Source: Medakamo hakoo
Lineage: Eukaryota > Chlorophyta > Trebouxiophyceae > Coccomyxaceae
Assembly: GCA_026636295.1 (NCBI GenBank)
Contig: CP089452.1
Location: 186,001 to 250,000, forward strand
Reading direction: 5' to 3'
Length of the DNA: 64,000 bases
The position numbers and the translations under genes are program-made. The stretch's first letter is position 1; each line of letters starts with the position of its first letter. Below, in pieces: positions 43,474 to 52,954 of this stretch. Below the pieces are notes generated by a model. It was not told the DNA's origin. It did no database searches and saw nothing but the letters and a program-made list of their open reading frames with translations.

Positions 43474-46020
43474 ATGCACGCCCTGCCTGCCCCCGCCCGG
43501 CCGGCGCACGCAACCCGTGCGTTGCGTGTCCGCCGCGCCGCACGCGTGGCTGCGTCGCCCGGTCAAACCGAGCCCGCCGCCGCCGCGCCGCCCATGCTGG
43601 GCGGCTGCCCGCTCGGCTTTGGGAGCGGTGGTGCTGAGTCGATTGCTGACGATGCCGCGGCGGCCTCTACCTCCACCCTGGCCGCGACGGCGACGCCTAT
43701 TCCGTCCGGGCCAGATGCGGGCGCTGCTTTCTTGCCGACCGCGCCCGGCACGAAAGGCCTGCCCTTTGTGGGCGAGACCTTTGAAATGTTTCGAGGTGCG
43801 TTTTGCAAGAGAAGCTGTGCCTGCTGCGCCTGCGTGGGCGGAATGCTGTGCAGGCGGCCGTGTTGAGGCGGCAGCGGGCGTTTGTCATCATCCCTCGCAT
43901 GCGTCCATTTCGCCGCCCGCCAACCTTCCGACCATCCATCCGACCATCCATCCGTTTCTCCGCCCATCGAGTAAAAATCACGCCCACACCCTCCCTGACT
44001 CAACACACACACACACTCTGCCCAGACATCCCCGGCTTCCACGCCCGCCGCCTGGCCAAGTACGGCAAAGTCTACTCGTCCCACGCGCTGGGCGCGCCCC
44101 TGACCTGCGTCGCCGACGCGGCCCAGGTCCGCCGCCTCCTGGTCGGTGAACAGGGGTCCGCCCCGATCACGGCCACGGACTGGACGCCTGCGGTGCGGGC
44201 GTTGCTCGGTGAGTTGCTGTGGCAATCCGGTTCTTTGGGTGCAAAAGAGCCGCGCCCAGCCGTCGGGACGGAAAGTCTCACACCCGTGCGCGCGCACGCT
44301 CTCAACCCCCCTCCATCCCCACCCACCCACCCACCCCCCACCCCTCTTTTTTAGGCGAAAACTCGCTCCTCATGAAGACGGGCGCCTCCCACGCCCAGTC
44401 CCGCCGCATCCTGACGGCTGCCTTCACGACGGCGGCCGTCGACTCGTACCAACCCTTGGTCGTCGACGCGACGCAGCGGGCTTTGGCGGGTTGGGCCGAC
44501 GCCTGCAAAAACGGCGCGTCGGTGCGTGGCCTGAGCGTCGGCAAAGATTTGGCGTTTGAAGTCGCGGCGCGTGCGCTCATCGCGGGCGACATGGACCCAG
44601 CCACCATGATTGCTTTCCGCGAGGATTTCGACTGCTTCACGACCGGTGCGTTCGTTGTTTTTTGTTTTTTTTGTTTTTTTGTTTTTTTTTCCAGCAACAA
44701 CAGGATGGGTTCGAAAAAAGCACAGCAACCCTCTCTCTCACGGGGGCAACAGCGGCACTGTCTAGCCTCCTCCTTCCCGTCGTGCCCTCCCGTCCTCACA
44801 CACGCCCTCTCCCACTCCCACCCCCCGCCCACCGAACCAGGCTTTTTCGGCATCCCCGTCGCCATCCCGGGCAACGCGTTCTGGCGCGCCCTGCGCGCGC
44901 GCAAGCGCGTCCTGGCCCGCATCGACAAGCTCATCGACGCCGAGTACGCGGCCATTGACGCTGAGGAGAAGGGCGCGGCGCCGCTGCGCGGTGGCACGCC
45001 CACGGCCCTGCGCCTGCTGGTCACGGCGACCGACCCGGAGACGGGGGAGAAGGCGTCGCGCGAAGAACTGCGGGACCAGGTCGCCCTCTCCCTGTTCGCG
45101 GGCCACGAAACCACAGGCACGACGATCGCGCGCATGCTGGCCTACATCACGGAGGACCGCCACCCGGGCGTGCTGGCCAAGCTGCGGGCGGAGCAGGACG
45201 CCGTCATCGCGAAGTTCGGCCCCGAGCTCACGCCGTCCGCCACCGCGTCCATGCCGTACGCCGACGCGACGGTCAAAGAACTGTTCCGCCTGTTTCCCAT
45301 TGTGTCTGGCGTCTTCAGACGCGCGATGGTGGATTTGGACGTGAGTTGTATTGGTTTTATTTATGAATGGCGAAAAGGGGCTCTTGATTGGGGGGGGAGT
45401 GTGGGCAGCCGCGCGCGCGGCGGCCCACGTGGGAAGGTGGAGGTCGGACCCCCCACCCCACCCCCCACCCCCCGCCTCCACCCACCCACCCCCTCGCCCC
45501 TCGCCCCTCTCACCCTCCCGCACACCCGCCCCACCCCACCCCACCCCACCCCACCCACCACACCCACCTGTTGTGTGGCACACAACAGGTCTGCGGCTAC
45601 CGCGTCCCGGCCGGCCAGCGCGTCATGCTGATGCTGGGCCAGACCCAGAACCAGGTGCCGGAGTGGGTCGCGACGATGGGCGGCTTCGACCCCGACCGGT
45701 GGATGGCCCTCAAAAAAGAACCGTCCCAGTTCATGCCGTGGGGCCAGGGCCCGCACATTTGCCTGGGCATGGGCCTGGCGTCGAGCGAGATCCGCATCAT
45801 CCTCGCGTCGCTGGTGCGGGACTACGAGTGGGCCCCCGTCGACCCCGATGCCGGCGTCGCGTGGCGCGCGCCGCTGCAGCCGGACCACGGCGTGCCCGTG
45901 CAGGTGTGGAAGCGTGGGTCTGCCCGGCCGCCCAAACCGCCCGTTGGTGGGGACCCGGCGCAACCTGTTGCGTCGTCTCCAGGCGCCGACGCGTGGTGGT
46001 TGCAGCCCGCGGCAGCTTAA
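43474..46020 (+). CDS. Cytochrome P450, CYP85-clan/CYP120-like
   Basis: Five exons (43474-43795, 44026-44208, 44355-44645, 44841-45340, 45589-46020; phases 1, 1, 1, 0) encode 575 residues. The N terminus MHALPAPARPAHATRALRVR is basic and lacks acidic residues, suggesting plastid targeting rather than an ER anchor. P450 signatures are in order: APGTKGLPFVGETFEMF, the I-helix SLFAGHETTGTTI near residue 350, the ExxR motif KELFRLFP, the GGFDPDRW block, and the heme loop MPWGQGPHICLGMGLA with the thiolate Cys near 490. The heme loop has Trp where Phe is usual. The style recalls CYP26, CYP120 and plant steroid or retinoid-type enzymes. The substrate is unknown, and carotenoid cleavage products or sterols are only a guess. 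Confidence 0.88.
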
Positions 46021-46418
46021 ATGTGTGTGCGTGTGTTCCTTCCTTTCCTTTGCTCTGTGCTGAGCCGGGCGCTCACGAATTCTTACTTCTTGCATTGTTT
46101 TTCCTTTTGTACGTATCTTCGGCGGGCGGGGCGACAGAGAGAGCGCGCGTCGGAGCGGGAGGGAGGGAGGGAGAGGGAGAGAGAGAGAGAGACATTTTCT
46201 TTTTAGTGGGTGAGAGGGTCACACAGAAAGGCCGACCCGCGCGCGCGAGCCCCTCTAGGACGGGCCCGGGCGGCGCCCTTTGACCGCACCTCCCCTTTCC
46301 CCCCTTGTCCTTCTGGCCACGGCCCTGCGGCCCGCGCGGCCTGTGTGCATGCTCTCGCGCGTGCGCGGGCGTTTGTGTGTGGGCTCGAGTGTGTGTTGCA
46401 GCCGTTGTTCCCATCTCT
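46021..46418. other. Convergent intergenic region, P450 and METTL16
   Basis: A 398-nt gap holding two 3' ends. It contains a GGGA/GA-rich tandem near 46160-46192 and no recognisable gene. Confidence 0.5.
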
Positions 46419-47744
46419 CTAGTTTTTTGCTACCGCCGTCGTCCGCGCCCTCTTCCCCGCCGCCCGCTCACCCCCCACACCGCCCGCCCGCCGCACGCCC
46501 GTGATCTGTCGCTGAAACGACCAGGCCACCACCCACCGGCGCGTCCGCTCCCCGCCCGCGGCGAGCGTGAAAACGCGCACCTCCGGTGGGCTGGGCTTCA
46601 ACCCAGCCAAAACTTTCTTCACGCTGCCCACGCTCGCCTTCCTGCCCAGCATGGACGAAAACCAGGCCACGCGGTGCGCCAGGCCAGCCGACTCTCCTGC
46701 CATCCGCCCCACAAACCCGGCTTCCCCACCGTCCGGCCAGACAGTCTCGGCAGCCGTGCCCGCGTGCCCGCCCGCGCCCGGCTCCTTTGCCGTCGCCGCC
46801 TGGGCGTCCGCGCTCTCGAAAAAGGGCGGGTTGCAGACTGAAAAGTGGAAGGGCGGGTCGGTCGGGCGGAAGGCGTGCGGCAGGATGGATGGCGTGGCAG
46901 CAGACGCGGAGGAGGGCGGCGGCGGCGGGCCGGCCCGGAGCACGACCCGCCCGACCAGGCCCGGGTTGAGCCTCAAATTCTCCGCCGCGCCCGCCAGGGC
47001 GGCCGGCGTCACGTCCAGGCCGACCGCCCTCCACCCAAAGACGGGGGACGTGGCCAGGAGTGAGAAAATGAGGTTGGCCCCACAGCCGACGTCCAGGACG
47101 CGCAGCGGGAACGGCGGCGGGGCGCCGCCCCCGCAAATGAGCGCCATGCGCCGCAGGTACGCCGCCCGGGCGGGGACGGGCGGGACGAGGGCGCCGGGCG
47201 GCACCGTCCAGCCGGTCAGCTTAAAACATTGCACGAGCGTGGCGTGGGTCAAAGCGCGCACAGCGGCCGGGTCTGAGAAGTCGAGGCGGCCGGGCGGGTG
47301 GCCGGCCGCGAGCGCGGCCGCGAGCGGCGGGTGGTTGGTGGCGAGGGAGGCGAAGGAAGGTGGGGGGTCGAGAGGGTCGGCGATCGCCCAGGTCGGGGTG
47401 TAAAGAGCGTCGTCTGCATCGTCGCCGCTGGGTATGAGGGCCAAGGCCTCGGAGGCGGCGGCGTCCAGGTCGGACCGGAGCTGTGCGGTGGTGGGGGACA
47501 CGGTGCGGCCAGGCTGAGCGAGCGAGCGAGAGAGGGAGAGAGCGCATGCGTCGCCGCCGCCCCGCCCTCTCTCCCAACCTACCTTCAACGCCTCCTCGTC
47601 ATCCGGCGCTGTGGATAGGCACGCCTGCACGTCAGCGAGAGCGGCGTAGCAGGCCAGGACGACGGACGCCGGGTCGCCGGCGTCGGCCATTTCCATTTCT
47701 ATCGCCCGCGGCCGCGACGCTCGCCCGTCGCCACGCCCCGCCAT
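46419..47744 (-). CDS. METTL16: METTL16, U6 snRNA adenine-N6 methyltransferase
   Basis: Two exons (47744-47583 and 47480-46419, phase 0) encode 407 residues. The family fingerprint is clear: FASLATNHPPLAAAL, then RLDFSDPAAVRALTHATLV, the SAM-binding loop VLDVGCGANLIFSLL, the catalytic VCNPPFFE (NPPF), and AWFSSMLGRKASVGSVKKVL. The end is basic (KRARTT), a possible nuclear signal. METTL16 methylates the U6 snRNA ACAGAGA box and certain hairpins. The plant and algal enzymes lack the animal vertebrate-conserved C-terminal region, as here. A stretch of about 65 residues before the usual start of the family has no known domain. The upstream ATG at 47813 is an alternative start. Confidence 0.9.
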   Translation of the reverse strand: MAGRGDGRASRPRAIEMEMADAGDPASVVLACYAALADVQACLSTAPDDEEALKVGWERGRGGGDACALSLSRSLAQPGRTVSPTTAQLRSDLDAAASEALALIPSGDDADDALYTPTWAIADPLDPPPSFASLATNHPPLAAALAAGHPPGRLDFSDPAAVRALTHATLVQCFKLTGWTVPPGALVPPVPARAAYLRRMALICGGGAPPPFPLRVLDVGCGANLIFSLLATSPVFGWRAVGLDVTPAALAGAAENLRLNPGLVGRVVLRAGPPPPPSSASAATPSILPHAFRPTDPPFHFSVCNPPFFESADAQAATAKEPGAGGHAGTAAETVWPDGGEAGFVGRMAGESAGLAHRVAWFSSMLGRKASVGSVKKVLAGLKPSPPEVRVFTLAAGGERTRRWVVAWSFQRQITGVRRAGGVGGERAAGKRARTTAVAKN

Positions 47745-47877
47745 CCTCAGTGTGAAGGGGGCGAGAGAGAAATTTAGACGGGATGGACGGACGACTCTTT
47801 TTCGCCGCGCCACACTAACCTGTTTCTAGCACACGACGCCCGCGCGCACAGCCTCGCCGCCACAGCCTCTCTCCCCT

Positions 47878-49524
47878 CTACCCTTTTGGCATCGCGTCCC
47901 TCAACTCCTCCACCGCGCCCGCCGCCCGCCGCAGCACGCGCGCCAGCGGCGCCAGGCCCGCCTGCCACGCCGCAAACCGAATCTCATCCAAGAAGAGCGC
48001 GTCATCCGACGCGGCCTGGGCCATGAGGGCGGCCAGTGAAGCGGGGTTGGTCTTTTCGTGCTGGACGCGGGCGGCCGCGCCGTCGTGGAGCGCCTGGATG
48101 GCGGCAACGGCGTCGTCCAGCGCGGCGAGCTCCGCGCCCGCCACGCCTCCCGCCTCTTCTTGCACGACGGGCTCGTACCGCGCCGGCACAGCCGCCGCGA
48201 TGGCTGCCGCCGCCGCGTTGGCCGCCTCCCCGACCCCCGCCAGGGCGCGCTCTCCATACGTCGCGAGGACGGCCCCCGCCGCCGGCCCGGCCAGCGCCCC
48301 CGCCTGCGGCAGGACGGCCATCGTCCAGGCCAGACGAGCGTGCGCCGCCGTCGCGTCCGCCAACGCTTCCGCTGCTTCCGTCGGGAAGTGGCGGGCCCGG
48401 CGGGGCAGCAGGGCGTTGAGCGCGGGCAGGAGCGGGAACAGGAGGCGGAGGGGGGGGCTGCCCCTTTTTCGACCCACCACCCGCACGACGCCGGCACACC
48501 CTTCCCCGCGGGCGGCTTCCCGCCACCGGCCCGCTTCGGCCAGGGCCACGTGCACCCGGGCCCAGGCTTCGTCCGGCGTGGATGGCGGGGGCGGAGGCGG
48601 CGGGAAGGTGGAGGAGGAGGCGGAGGGCGTCGCCGGCCCCGCCTCTTCATCCCCGCGCCCACCGCCGCCGCCAGCCTTCTTCTCCCTCCGCCGCAGGCAC
48701 AGGGGCGGGCGTGGGGCGGACAGCTCGCCCGCGGCGGGCAAGACGGGCGGCGGGTCGCGCGGGGTGCGCAGGCGGCGCAGGCGCCGGCGGCGTGGGCGCG
48801 GTGGCGGCGGCGGCGGCGGCGCGGGGGGGCGGCCCGCCTCCCCACCCTCGCCCGCGCCACCGCCGTCAAACCTCCACTCGCCACCACCGCCCAGGGCCTG
48901 CAAGTCCGCCGCCGCGCCCGCCGCCCGCGCCGCCGCCGCCAGCGCCCTGTCCGTCGCCCAGGCGGGCGACACGGCCCAGGTCGCGGCCGTATACACGGCC
49001 GCGCCCAGCGTCAGCCCGGCCAGCCCCGTGAGGGCGAGCGGCCCCACGGGCGCGGGCGGGGTGAGCGCGTAGCCGGCCACCATGAACAGCACTGTGACCG
49101 TGGCTGCAATGGACGCCAGGATGGGCGTGTGCAAGAAGCCGCCGCCCGCGATGAAGGCGGCCGCCACGAGCGCGGACGCGGGCGCGAGGACGGCGGGCGA
49201 GGCAGAGATGGAGGCGACGGCCACCGCCGCGCCGGCCGCGAGCGCCGTCGCCGGGACGACCAGCCCCGCCAGGTGACTCACTTCGCCCACCGTCTCCAGC
49301 CAGGCTTGCAGCGGCGTCGTCGACGCGAAGAGCGTGATGAGGTGGGTGGCCAGGGCGGCCGCGCGGGCCCTGGACCGGGGCGGGTCGGCGTCGGGCTGGT
49401 CCGTGGGTGCGGCGCCGCCGCGCAGCGCGGCGCGCGCGGCCGGCGCGATGATCAGGACGTCTGGCAAGGCGATGAGGGCCAGGCAGAGCGCGACGCGCGC
49501 GGCCAAGACGGACGCGGGGCCCAT
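47878..49524 (-). CDS. FUSC/ALMT-like multi-helix membrane protein, copy 1
   Basis: A single frame of 548 residues from the ATG at 49524. The first 210 residues hold about six hydrophobic segments (for example VALCLALIALPDVLIIAPAA and LAGLVVPATALAAGAAVAVA), followed by a Pro/Arg-rich linker and a soluble helical C-terminal half. This layout, six N-terminal helices plus a long cytosolic helical domain, is that of FUSC-type and aluminium-activated malate transporter-like proteins. Sequence identity to the family is weak by eye, so the family call is an inference from topology. The gene faces a second protein of the same layout across 268 bp, which makes a diverged duplicate pair likely. Confidence 0.55.
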   Translation of the reverse strand: MGPASVLAARVALCLALIALPDVLIIAPAARAALRGGAAPTDQPDADPPRSRARAAALATHLITLFASTTPLQAWLETVGEVSHLAGLVVPATALAAGAAVAVASISASPAVLAPASALVAAAFIAGGGFLHTPILASIAATVTVLFMVAGYALTPPAPVGPLALTGLAGLTLGAAVYTAATWAVSPAWATDRALAAAARAAGAAADLQALGGGGEWRFDGGGAGEGGEAGRPPAPPPPPPPRPRRRRLRRLRTPRDPPPVLPAAGELSAPRPPLCLRRREKKAGGGGGRGDEEAGPATPSASSSTFPPPPPPPSTPDEAWARVHVALAEAGRWREAARGEGCAGVVRVVGRKRGSPPLRLLFPLLPALNALLPRRARHFPTEAAEALADATAAHARLAWTMAVLPQAGALAGPAAGAVLATYGERALAGVGEAANAAAAAIAAAVPARYEPVVQEEAGGVAGAELAALDDAVAAIQALHDGAAARVQHEKTNPASLAALMAQAASDDALFLDEIRFAAWQAGLAPLARVLRRAAGAVEELRDAMPKG

Positions 49525-49792
49525 TGGGCGCGCTCGAGCCCCCACGAGGCGAGGAGAAAAGAGGGAGTGTGAAAAAAGGCATGCATGCACTGTTTTCTCA
49601 CACTCTCATTCCTCCGGCGGCTGGTCGCCGTCGGAGGGGGCTGGCGGGACGAGTCGTCAGGGACATCCAGGCTTGCAGTAACCCCACAGCACTGGCCGTG
49701 CCGCTGCAGCAAGGCCGACAAAAGGCCCGGGCTTCGCGCGCCGCCCCTCAACCCGCCCCCCCCCCCCTCTCTCCCCCTCCATCCATCCCGCC
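49525..49792. promoter_or_regulatory. Divergent promoter of the two FUSC/ALMT-like genes
   Basis: A 268-bp interval between two divergent, similarly built membrane-protein genes. It could allow joint control. No motif is assigned. Confidence 0.4.
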
Positions 49793-51397
49793 ATGCGCCT
49801 GCGCCGCGTCCCGCCCTTGCCGGAACCCTTGAAGCCCGCCGCCCGGACCTTTGTCGGCGTCGCCTTCTTCGCCGGCATCGGCCTCTGGGCGCTGGAACCG
49901 CTGAAGCACGCGGGCGGGGCGCCGTTGAGGGACTACGCCGGGCGCGCGACGCTGGTCGCCGCCCTGACGGTCGCGTTCGCGGCGCCGGCGCCCCTCGGCA
50001 ACGCGGTCGTCGTGTGCGTGCAGCGCGTCATCGGCGGCGTGCTGGGCGCGGCCGCCGCCGCCGGGATGCTCGCCATTCCGCCCAGGGTGGTCGGCGCGCG
50101 CGCGGCGGCCGCCGCGATCCTGCCGCTCTCGGCCGCGGCCGTGTTCGTCGGCCAGGACGCCCACGTCCAGTACGGCGCCCAGTTCCTGGTCCTGACCTTC
50201 ATCCTCATCACGGTCGAAGGTTCGGCGAGCGGCGGCGGCTTGGAGGCCATCGGTTTCCTGGCGGCCGCGCGCGGGGTGGGCGTGTTGGCGGGCGCGCTGG
50301 CCGCGGCGGTGCTGGGGGTGGTCGTGTGCCCGCAGAGCGCGTCCAACGCGGCGACGAAACGGCTGGGCGACGCGCTCACGCACGCGGGCGCCCTCGCCAA
50401 AGCCGCGCTGCGGTCGTTGGAGGAGGTGGAGGGCGAGGGAAGCGGCGGCGCCGGCGGCGCTCAACCACCACTCCCCTGGTGGCGCCGCGCCTCCGCCTTC
50501 CTCTTTTTGCGTTCGTCCCCGCCGCTGGTCGGGCCGGCGCACCACGCCGCCGAGGCGGAACGGGCTGGGTCGGCGGCTTTAACCATGGCGGACCTGGTGG
50601 AGAGTGCAGGCCCCGCCGCTGCCGCGGCGGCGGCCGTCGGGCGGACGGTGCGGGACGGCGGAGGCGGAGGAGAGCGCGGCGCCCCTCCCCCACCGCCGCC
50701 ACCAGGCCCGGACACGGCCACCGCCCGGTCCGCCGCGGCTTTGGCCGCATCGCTGGCCGGCGTGGAAGCTGCCCTGCCCTGGAGCCGGGCCGAGGCCTGC
50801 GCAGGCGCGACGGGCGCGTCGCCCTGGAGCCGGGTGTGGCTGCCCGGGCGGCCGCGGCCGGTCGCCGCGGGTGCGACAGCGCGGCGTTTGCCGGCCGACG
50901 CCATCGAGGAAGCCGTCGCGGCGGTGAGAGCGGCCGCGTCGACACTTGTCCTGGCCTCCACCGTGCGCGGCGCGGCCCTCACGCCCGCGTCCCGGGCGGC
51001 CGTCGCCGGCTTCTGGGCGGAGTCCGGGAGGAGGGCGGGGATGGGCGGCCCCGCCGACCCGCTCGGTTGCCTGGCCGGGCCCGCCGCCGGGGCGTGGGAG
51101 GGGCTGGCGGCCGCCTGGGCCAGTGGGAGCGCCGCCGAAGTAAAGGCCGAGGCTCTGGCCTCGGCGGCGCACGCCGCCCGGGCGGCCGTGCGGTCGCTGC
51201 TGGCTGCGTTCCGGGGCGGGACCGACCCGTCCATCCCCCAATTCCTCCGCGGCTTGAGTGCGGGCGAAGCCAATGACGCGCGCGCGCTGATCAGGGCGCG
51301 GCTGGTGCTGGGCGCGCTTGTCGTGGCGGATTTCGAGCGGGCGGCCAGGGCGGTGGCGGGCGTGGAGGCGGGGATGCCTGCTGGGTGGTGCGGGTGA
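49793..51397 (+). CDS. FUSC/ALMT-like multi-helix membrane protein, copy 2
   Basis: A single frame of 534 residues. Hydrophobic segments lie in the first 190 residues, including TFVGVAFFAGIGLWALEPL, RATLVAALTVAFAAPAPLG and the family-like VQRVIGGVLGAAAAAGML with its basic RV just before a Gly-rich helix, as in the ALMT motif with TxG-x-R-x-xGT. The C-terminal 340 residues are soluble and helical with Pro/Gly inserts. Plant ALMT proteins are anion channels, while FUSC proteins export aromatic acids. The function here is not certain. The ATG at 49793 (MRLRRVPPLPEPLKPAARTF) is preceded by a C/T-rich leader. Confidence 0.6.
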   Translation: MRLRRVPPLPEPLKPAARTFVGVAFFAGIGLWALEPLKHAGGAPLRDYAGRATLVAALTVAFAAPAPLGNAVVVCVQRVIGGVLGAAAAAGMLAIPPRVVGARAAAAAILPLSAAAVFVGQDAHVQYGAQFLVLTFILITVEGSASGGGLEAIGFLAAARGVGVLAGALAAAVLGVVVCPQSASNAATKRLGDALTHAGALAKAALRSLEEVEGEGSGGAGGAQPPLPWWRRASAFLFLRSSPPLVGPAHHAAEAERAGSAALTMADLVESAGPAAAAAAAVGRTVRDGGGGGERGAPPPPPPPGPDTATARSAAALAASLAGVEAALPWSRAEACAGATGASPWSRVWLPGRPRPVAAGATARRLPADAIEEAVAAVRAAASTLVLASTVRGAALTPASRAAVAGFWAESGRRAGMGGPADPLGCLAGPAAGAWEGLAAAWASGSAAEVKAEALASAAHAARAAVRSLLAAFRGGTDPSIPQFLRGLSAGEANDARALIRARLVLGALVVADFERAARAVAGVEAGMPAGWCG

Positions 51398-51669
51398 GGA
51401 GGGGGGGGGGACATGGGAGCGGGGGAGGGAGGAGTGGCCGAGCGCGCGCGTAGGGAAGCCCGTGTTAGAGAATCGAAGCGCTGGTGCAGGGGCAAAGCAG
51501 GGCGTGCGTGCAGCAGGATAAACGGGGCATAGTAGGGACGGAGGGGGAGGGAGGGAGGGAGGGAGCGGGCGGCCCAGAGAGCAACCGCCGCCCGTTCCCT
51601 GTCCAGAGCCGAGTTTGGGCGGGAGAGGCGCCACCGCGCGAATTCGGGCGCCTTTCGGCACTTGGAACG

Positions 51670-52710
51670 ATGCTGCGCCCCACGCGACCTAGCACATTCC
51701 CATGTCCGACGGCTGGCCGGGCCTTCGGTGGAGTGAGAGCCATTGTTCCTCGCGCGCTGCCGCCGCGCGACAGCAAAAACGACGGCTCTCGCGTGGTCCA
51801 CGCGCGCGACAGCGCCGACGTCGGCCGAGAAGCGCCTCCTCCACCGTCCAGCGACGACGGTGCCTCCGCGCCGCCCGCCGCCGCCAAGGACGCCCGCGCC
51901 CCGCCCTTCCCCCTCCGCCGCCGCCGCCTGCGCGCTTTAGTCAAAGTCATGACGAAACCCCCGCCCGTCCCGGCGGGCGCGGACGCGTCCCCGCCCGTGC
52001 GCCGGCGCCGCGCCCTCATCGGGGCCGCGGCCGTGGCCGCGGCCGTGTCCAGCCGGGCGGGCGGGGTCAAGGCCGCCGAAGGCGGAGGCGCGGTCGCGTC
52101 CGCGCCGACGCCGACGGCCGCGCCACCCCCGCCCCCACCGCCCGACCCGCCCGTGACGCGCACGGCGTACCTGGACTTGGCCGTCGGCGGCCAGCCCGCC
52201 GGCCGGCTGGAGGTCGGCCTGTTTGGCTCCGCCCTGCCACGGACCGTGTCCAACTTTCTGGCCCTGGCCGGGTGTCCGGTCGACGAGGCCGGGCGGGCCA
52301 GCCCGCTCGTCGGCAAGTACGTGGGCGTGGCCTTCCACCGCCTGGTCAAGGGCTTCGTCCTGCAGGGCGGCGACTACGAGCGCGGCAACGGGACGGGCGG
52401 GGCGTCCATCTACGGCCGCACGTTCCCGGACGAGGGCTTCGTCCGCCACGGCGGGCCTGGGGCCGTGTCCCTGGCGAACAGGGGCCCGAACACCAATGGC
52501 TCCCAATTCTTCATCACCCTGGTGCCCACGCCCTGGCTGGACGGCAAGCACGTCGTCTTTGGCCGCGCGACGCCGGCCTCGATGGCCCTGCTGGCCAAGA
52601 TCGTGGAGTCTGCTGACGTGGACTTTTTCTCCAAGCCCCGGGCGCCCATCACCATTGTGGGCGCCGGGATTGTGGAGGAGGCGGGCGAGAAGGACGGGCG
52701 CGCCGAGTGA
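51670..52710 (+). CDS. Cyclophilin-type peptidyl-prolyl isomerase, thylakoid lumen
   Basis: A single exon of 346 residues. A plastid transit peptide (about residues 1-100, basic and Ser/Pro rich) is followed by a twin-arginine lumenal signal at 111-133: RRRR, then ALIGAAAVAAAVSSRA. A Pro-rich spacer leads to the cyclophilin domain from about residue 165. Active-site residues are in place: FHRLVKGFVLQGGDYERGNG (Arg, Phe, Gln), then NGSQFFITL and WLDGKHVVFG with the conserved Trp and His. The protein should catalyse prolyl isomerisation in the thylakoid lumen, arriving by the Tat pathway. TGTAA at 52890-52894 lies 180 nt past the stop. The dense arginine run makes the Tat assignment likely but not certain. 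Confidence 0.9.
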   Translation: MLRPTRPSTFPCPTAGRAFGGVRAIVPRALPPRDSKNDGSRVVHARDSADVGREAPPPPSSDDGASAPPAAAKDARAPPFPLRRRRLRALVKVMTKPPPVPAGADASPPVRRRRALIGAAAVAAAVSSRAGGVKAAEGGGAVASAPTPTAAPPPPPPPDPPVTRTAYLDLAVGGQPAGRLEVGLFGSALPRTVSNFLALAGCPVDEAGRASPLVGKYVGVAFHRLVKGFVLQGGDYERGNGTGGASIYGRTFPDEGFVRHGGPGAVSLANRGPNTNGSQFFITLVPTPWLDGKHVVFGRATPASMALLAKIVESADVDFFSKPRAPITIVGAGIVEEAGEKDGRAE

Positions 52711-52954
52711 AAGAGAGAGAGACGAGAGAGAGAGAGAGAAGAGAGAGAGTCTCTCAGGAGAGACTACAAAAACCAAGAGCGACAGCGAACTAAAAAACAA
52801 ACGAGACAGCCCGCCGGGGGTGCGAGACTTGGTCTCCGCCCACCAACAAATACGACAGCGACAGCGACAGCCGGGGAGTGAGAAATGAATGTAAAAAACC
52901 ATCGACGACACGTGCCAGCCCTTCTTTTTCAACAGAAACGCACGCGCGCCACTC

